Assembly (NCBI RefSeq): GCF_900106535.1
Contig: NZ_FNOH01000004.1
Location: 434,001 to 498,000, forward strand
Reading direction: 5' to 3'
DNA length: 64,000 nt
DNA from: Myxococcus xanthus
GTDB lineage: Bacteria; Myxococcota; Myxococcia; Myxococcales; Myxococcaceae
Part shown: positions 59,970 through 64,000 of the stretch, in pieces
Layout of the letters: each line of letters begins with the position of its first letter
Position numbering within the stretch: the stretch's first letter is position 1
Made by a program: the position numbers and the translations under genes
The notes under the pieces: generated by a model
Databases searched by the model: none
The model's input: the letters and a program-made list of their open reading frames with translations, nothing else
What the model was told of the DNA's origin: nothing

Positions 59970-61865
59970 CTACTTGGGCATCACGCCGAAGGCCTTCGCC
60001 ATCGCGATGCCGATGCCCAGCAGGCTCTCCCCGGCGATGAAGCCGGAGGACACCGGCAGCACCATGTCCTCCGCCAGCTTCGGCTTCGTGCGGCGCAGCA
60101 GCTCGGCGATGGCCGAGCCCAGGAAGAAGGCGATGGAGCTGGAGCCCGGAATCACGATGGCCAGCCCGAAGCCCGCGGGGGACGGCACGTAGGCCTTGGC
60201 CTTCGCCGGGGCCCAGCGCTCCAGCAGCACCAGGAAGATGCCCAGCGCCGCGCCGCACAGCGCGCCCATGCGCGCCGAGCCCGGCAGCGCGGCCACGCCC
60301 GTGGCGAGCAGCTTCGACACGCCGGCCCACACCATGGAGGCGGGCGCGGGGAACTCCTCCGTGCCCAGCATGCTGGCGTCTGGCACCAGAATCTTGAACA
60401 CGGGCACCACCACGGCCGCGCCGGCCACCACGCCGAAGAGCTGCGCGACGAACTGCTGGCGCGGATTGGCGCCCAGCAGCCACCCGGACTTGAGGTCCGT
60501 CAGCAGGTCCGCCGAGTGGAGCCCCACGCCGCCCGTCGCGTTGGCGCTCATGACGTTGGCGGGGATGTTGCCCGGCGCCAGGCCGCCGAAGATGAGCTGC
60601 GTGACGGGGCCCAGCGCCTTGGTGGGCGTGGTGTCCGTCTCACCCGTCACCCGGCTGGCGATGACGCCCATGACGACGGCCAGCGGCATGGCCAGCACGC
60701 CCGCCCACCACGGAATCTGGAACAGGTAGGCCATGAGGAACACGGCCACCGGGCCGAGAATCGCGAAGCCCAGGGGGAACCACGCGGGCGGGCACTCGAT
60801 GCCGGCCAGCGGGTCGGCATCCTCCTCCTTCGCGTTCTTCCCCTTGAACAGGCCGGACAGCGACTTGAAGGAGCGCGCCACGCTGCGCCACTGGAAGGCG
60901 AAGGAGAGCAGGCCCGAGGACACCAGCACCGCCGAGCCCGTCCACACCATCCAGCTGTTGATGGCGCGGTAGGTCACCTCGCCGATGGCGCCCTGGCTCA
61001 CCATGGCCGGCGCGAGGAAGCCGTAGGTGAGCACGGCGCCCAGCAGCATGGACCAGCCCGTGCGGAAGCTCACCAGCGCGCCCGCGCCCACCAGCAGCAG
61101 GCTGAACTCGAAGGACAGCGACCACGCCGACGCCTTTTTGCCCAACATCGTGAAGGGCAGGCTCACCTTCTCCGGGATGTTGGCCAGCCACGTGAAGCGC
61201 GCGTCCCGCAGCGCCACCACGAGCGCGCCGATGCCGCCCGCGATGCCCAGGAGCCGCGACTTGCGGCGGGCCACCTCGCCATGGCCGTGCAGCGCGCGGA
61301 TGGTCTCCGCGGTCGCCGTGCCCGTGGGGAACGGCAGCGCCTCCACGTTGATGAGCTGGCGCTTGATGGGGATGGCCGCGAAGACGCCCAGCGCGGAGAT
61401 GACGGCGAACCACACCATCAGCCAGCCCGAGGACGGCAGCGTGCCCGTCAGCATCAGCAGCGCGGGCACCGCGGCCATGTTGCCACCGCCCGTCATGTAG
61501 CCGGCGGCCGACGCCACCGAGCCCATGGCGTTGTTCTCCAGGTCGGTGAACTCCGTCTTCAGCACCCGAATCGAGCGCAGCGTGCCGAACACCGCGAAGG
61601 CCAGGATGCAGGCGGTGATGGTGACGCCCAGGCTCCAGCCCGTCTTGAGGATGACGTACAGGTTGGACAGGCACATCACCGCGCCAATCACCATGCCGGC
61701 GATGACGGCGCGCACCGTGAGCTGACGCACCCCACCCTGATAGACGTGCTCCAGCCAGTAACGTTCCGGATCCTGCGCCGCGGAGGCGCCCGCGTCACCC
61801 GGTGAGTCGGACGGTTGGATGCGGAGGCCGCTGGGACTGGGCGTCTGGGAGGGGGACTGGCTCAT
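59970..61865 (-). CDS. OPT-family oligopeptide transporter
   Basis: A 631-residue membrane protein with about 14-16 hydrophobic segments from residue 45 on. It has OPT motifs such as GMVIGAVMCLSNLYVILKTG near the start, then ALPFPTGTATAETIRALHG, and later SGFIAGESLLGIGIAMAKAF at the end. OPT transporters import small peptides or metal-siderophore complexes using the proton gradient. The first 40 residues are polar. Convergent with the barrel gene; slyD and the symporter lie upstream on the same strand. Confidence 0.93.
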   Translation of the reverse strand: MSQSPSQTPSPSGLRIQPSDSPGDAGASAAQDPERYWLEHVYQGGVRQLTVRAVIAGMVIGAVMCLSNLYVILKTGWSLGVTITACILAFAVFGTLRSIRVLKTEFTDLENNAMGSVASAAGYMTGGGNMAAVPALLMLTGTLPSSGWLMVWFAVISALGVFAAIPIKRQLINVEALPFPTGTATAETIRALHGHGEVARRKSRLLGIAGGIGALVVALRDARFTWLANIPEKVSLPFTMLGKKASAWSLSFEFSLLLVGAGALVSFRTGWSMLLGAVLTYGFLAPAMVSQGAIGEVTYRAINSWMVWTGSAVLVSSGLLSFAFQWRSVARSFKSLSGLFKGKNAKEEDADPLAGIECPPAWFPLGFAILGPVAVFLMAYLFQIPWWAGVLAMPLAVVMGVIASRVTGETDTTPTKALGPVTQLIFGGLAPGNIPANVMSANATGGVGLHSADLLTDLKSGWLLGANPRQQFVAQLFGVVAGAAVVVPVFKILVPDASMLGTEEFPAPASMVWAGVSKLLATGVAALPGSARMGALCGAALGIFLVLLERWAPAKAKAYVPSPAGFGLAIVIPGSSSIAFFLGSAIAELLRRTKPKLAEDMVLPVSSGFIAGESLLGIGIAMAKAFGVMPK

Positions 61866-61967
61866 GGGGGCGGCGAAGATAGTTCACCCCCACGCCCCCC
61901 GGCGAGCACCGCGTTTGACGGGGCGGGCCAACCTGGAAGGCTGGCCGCGCCGCGTCAGGAGCCTACG

Positions 61968-62453
61968 TCAGCCGTGCGCATGCCCGCCCGGCCCGTGGAC
62001 GTGGCCGTGGGAGAGTTCTTCCTGCGTGGCGGCACGCACGCCCTTCACGGTGACGTCGAAGTGCAGCGTCTTGCCGGCCAGCGGGTGGTTGAGGTCCACC
62101 ACGACGCCGTCATCGCGCACTTCCTGGATGCGCAGCGGGATGTCGCCCTGGTCCGTCTGCGCCATCAGCGACTGGCCGGCCTGCGGCGAGAAGCCGGGCG
62201 GCAGCATGCTGCGAGGCACGGTGCGCACGCCCGCTGGGTCGTGCTCGCCGTAGCCCTGGCCGGGCGCCACCACCACCTGCTTGCTCTCCCCGAAGCTCAT
62301 GCCCTCCAGGGCCCCTTCGAGCCCCGGAACGATCTGCCGGTGCCCGTGCAGGTAGGAGAGCGGCTGCTCGGGCGCGCTCTGGTCGATGACCTGGCCGTCT
62401 CCCAGGTGCAGCCGGTATTCGAGCGAGACGACGGAATCCTTGGCGACCCTCAT
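61968..62453 (-). CDS. slyD: FKBP-type peptidyl-prolyl isomerase SlyD
   Basis: A 161-residue protein. The FKBP halves (residues 1-70 and 125-145) frame an insert-in-flap domain (about 75-120), the SlyD layout: VSLEYRLHLGDGQVIDQS, then PLSYLHGHRQIVPGLEGALE, and VVDLNHPLAGKTLHFDVTVK. The tail is His-rich (HGHVHGPGGHAHG), consistent with nickel/zinc binding, though shorter than in E. coli. It is a cytoplasmic chaperone and prolyl isomerase, also involved in metal delivery in other bacteria. Confidence 0.95.
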   Translation of the reverse strand: MRVAKDSVVSLEYRLHLGDGQVIDQSAPEQPLSYLHGHRQIVPGLEGALEGMSFGESKQVVVAPGQGYGEHDPAGVRTVPRSMLPPGFSPQAGQSLMAQTDQGDIPLRIQEVRDDGVVVDLNHPLAGKTLHFDVTVKGVRAATQEELSHGHVHGPGGHAHG

Positions 62454-62526
62454 GCGGGGCTCCTTGCCGATGACTGCGGTGGGACTGCGTTTGCTGTGAG
62501 GAAGGTGCGGCGGGAAATGCCCGGCG

Positions 62527-63804
62527 TCAGGAAGCAGAGGGGTCCACGGCCCCCTCTTCGGCCGGGCTGTCGGCCGACTCTCCGCGCGCCACGTAGACGG
62601 CGGCGGCCAGGTCGCCGGTGACGTTGAGCGTGGTGCGGCACATGTCCAGGAAGCGATCCACGCCCAGGATGAGCCCCAGGCCCTCCACCGGAATCTTGAA
62701 CATGCCCAGAATCATCGCGATGACGGGAATGGAGCCCGCCGGCACGCCCGCGGTGCCGATGCCCGCCAGGATGCAGATGAACATGATGAGCGCCTGGTCG
62801 GACAGGCTGAGCGGCACGCCGTAGACCTGGGCGAGGAAGAGCACCGTGACGCCTTCGAAGAGCGCGGTGCCGTTCTGGTTCATGGCCGAGCCGGCGGTGA
62901 GCACGAAGCGCGACACGCTGCGCGGCAGCTTGAGGTGCTCCTCCGCCACCTTGAGCGCGGTGGGCAGCGTAGCGCTGGACGACGACGTGGAGAAGGCGGT
63001 GACGATGGCCAGCCGGCTGCTGCGGAAGAACTCGATGGGGCTGCGCCCGCCCAGGAAGCGCACCGACAGCGAGTAGACGACGAACATGTGCAGGCCCAGC
63101 GCCAGCAACACCGTGCCCATGTAGGAGGCGAGCTGCACGAAGATGCCGAAGCCCAGCCGCGCCGTCATGGCGAACAGCAGCGCGGCCACACCGAAGGGCG
63201 CCAGGCTCAGCACACCGTCGATGAGCTTCATCATCACGTCATAGAGGCCCTGGATGGACTCGCGCAGGCGCTGGACAGGCTCGCTCGGCGTGAGCGCCAC
63301 GCCCATGCCGAAGATGAGCGAGAAGACGATGAGGCCAATGAAGTCTCCATCCGCCGCGGCCTTGATGGGGTTGGTGGGCACCATGGAGACGAGCACCGCG
63401 CCGAACGAGGACGCCCCTGGCGCGGCGGCCGCCTGGATGGTCATCCCGCCCTGGGCCAACGCCCGGGCCTCGTCGCTCAGGCCCGCGCCGGGCTCCAGCG
63501 TGTTGACCAGCACCAGCCCGATGAGGACGGAGATGGAGGACAGGACGACGGTGTAGCCCAGCGTGCGAGCCCCCAGCCGCCCCACCTGCTTGAGGTCCAG
63601 CTCCGCCACGGCCACGACGATGGCGGAGAACAGCAGCGGCACCACGAGCATCAGCAGCAGGCGGATGAAGATCTGCCCCACCGGCGAGGCCACGTTGTCC
63701 ACGACGAAGGCCAGCCAGGGCGCGCCGCCCGCGACGACGTTGGCGACGAGGCCCGCCACCGCGCCGGAGGCAATGCCAACGAGCATCTTCTGGTGCGCTT
63801 TCAT
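62527..63804 (-). CDS. Dicarboxylate/amino-acid:cation symporter (DAACS family)
   Basis: A 425-residue transporter from ATG 63804, with GGAG six bases upstream. It has eight membrane segments, the Ser-rich reentrant loop AFSTSSSSATLPTAL and the family motif NQNGTALFEG (the NMDGT-type site that binds Na+ and substrate). Later AGSIPVIAMILG and DRFLDMCRTTLNVTGD are typical of GltP/DctA. It imports glutamate, aspartate or C4-dicarboxylates with Na+ or H+; the substrate cannot be chosen. A shorter polar C-terminus follows. It lies upstream of slyD on the same strand with a 73-base gap. Confidence 0.94.
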   Translation of the reverse strand: MKAHQKMLVGIASGAVAGLVANVVAGGAPWLAFVVDNVASPVGQIFIRLLLMLVVPLLFSAIVVAVAELDLKQVGRLGARTLGYTVVLSSISVLIGLVLVNTLEPGAGLSDEARALAQGGMTIQAAAAPGASSFGAVLVSMVPTNPIKAAADGDFIGLIVFSLIFGMGVALTPSEPVQRLRESIQGLYDVMMKLIDGVLSLAPFGVAALLFAMTARLGFGIFVQLASYMGTVLLALGLHMFVVYSLSVRFLGGRSPIEFFRSSRLAIVTAFSTSSSSATLPTALKVAEEHLKLPRSVSRFVLTAGSAMNQNGTALFEGVTVLFLAQVYGVPLSLSDQALIMFICILAGIGTAGVPAGSIPVIAMILGMFKIPVEGLGLILGVDRFLDMCRTTLNVTGDLAAAVYVARGESADSPAEEGAVDPSAS

Positions 63805-63884
63805 CGAATCTCCGAGCCCTCCTCGCCGGAGGAGAATGGTCCGCGCCACCGGGCGGTAGGCGAAGATGGCATGCTGTCCTCCTC

Positions 63885-64000
63885 GTGGAAACCCTCGTTC
63901 GACTCACTGAGAACGCCGTGCCCCCCCTGCTCTTCCGCCGCCTGCTGCGACGCTTGGGTGCCGTGGGCACGGAGCGCCTGCGTCAGACCTACCAGACGAC
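63885..64000 (+). CDS. Start of an unidentified gene running off the right edge
   Basis: From GTG 63885 the frame stays open for 38 codons to the edge (METLVRLTENAVPPLLFRRL, then LRRLGAVGTERLRQTYQT). The sequence is helical and Leu/Arg-rich as in a genuine N-terminus. No Shine-Dalgarno is visible, so the start is uncertain. It is divergent from the symporter gene. Confidence 0.4.
   Translation, partial: METLVRLTENAVPPLLFRRLLRRLGAVGTERLRQTYQT

Overview
The window is GC-rich DNA, about 70% by eye, with NNG/NNC codon use and frequent GTG and TTG starts. It reads as a chromosomal segment of a myxobacterium (Myxococcus/Corallococcus-like, Myxococcota). The signs are a Myxococcales-style non-flagellar type III secretion cluster, many lipoproteins and outer-membrane barrels, an mtEFG1-like elongation factor G, and a PBP1C/alpha-2-macroglobulin neighbourhood. 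I see no rRNA, tRNA, CRISPR array or insertion sequence.

Region 1 (1-16566, all minus strand) is a type III secretion (T3SS) locus read right to left. It begins with a small protein, a needle/rod-like subunit, a TPR protein, an orphan protein, a sigma-28-like factor and the inner-rod protein SctI. A terminator-like hairpin follows. Then come SctJ, a SctK-position protein with a FliG-like front half and a repeat tail, SctL, SctN, SctO, SctP, SctQ, a FliO-like protein, SctR, SctS, SctT, SctU, a separate copy of the SctU cytoplasmic domain, an orphan and an LcrH/SycD-like chaperone. The first codons of one more gene lie at the left edge. SctC, SctD, SctV and translocators are not in the window. 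Several parts (sigma-28, FliO, FliK-like SctP, FliG-like SctK) are flagellar in character although there is no flagellum, which fits an early-branching non-flagellar T3SS.

Region 2 (16837-24821) has an exported small protein and then a plus-strand operon: a GbsR/MarR regulator, a LolD-like ATPase, two FtsX-type permeases, a LolA-like periplasmic protein and an outer-membrane barrel. It has a palindromic operator-like site over the promoter -35 at its start and a strong terminator at its end. It looks like a dedicated Lol/MacB-type export route.

Region 3 (24930-46392) holds envelope and signalling genes: a coiled-coil exported protein with an IGRSEP repeat, an LVIVD lipoprotein with an EAL phosphodiesterase, a metalloprotease-propeller-barrel fusion, a small membrane protein, a CotH-like lipoprotein, PBP1C, a single-HKD phospholipase D protein, a giant alpha-2-macroglobulin lipoprotein, a SpoU/TrmJ-like methyltransferase, a small membrane protein and an RsuA-type pseudouridine synthase.

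Region 4 (46518-52007) is a two-gene minus-strand cassette of lower apparent GC. It encodes a protein that may be TULIP/P47-like and a 1177-residue protein with a propeller-like front, a long amphipathic helical section and hydrophobic C-terminal segments. I know no assigned function for this pair. It is the best candidate here for an undescribed system, possibly a toxin or lipid-binding complex.

Region 5 (52397-64000) is mostly housekeeping: SthA-type transhydrogenase, a small hypothetical protein, an NTF2-like protein, mtEFG1/spdEFG1-like EF-G, the Uup-type ABC-F ATPase, an outer-membrane barrel with a TTG start, an OPT transporter, SlyD, a dicarboxylate/amino-acid:cation symporter, and the start of an unidentified gene at the right edge.
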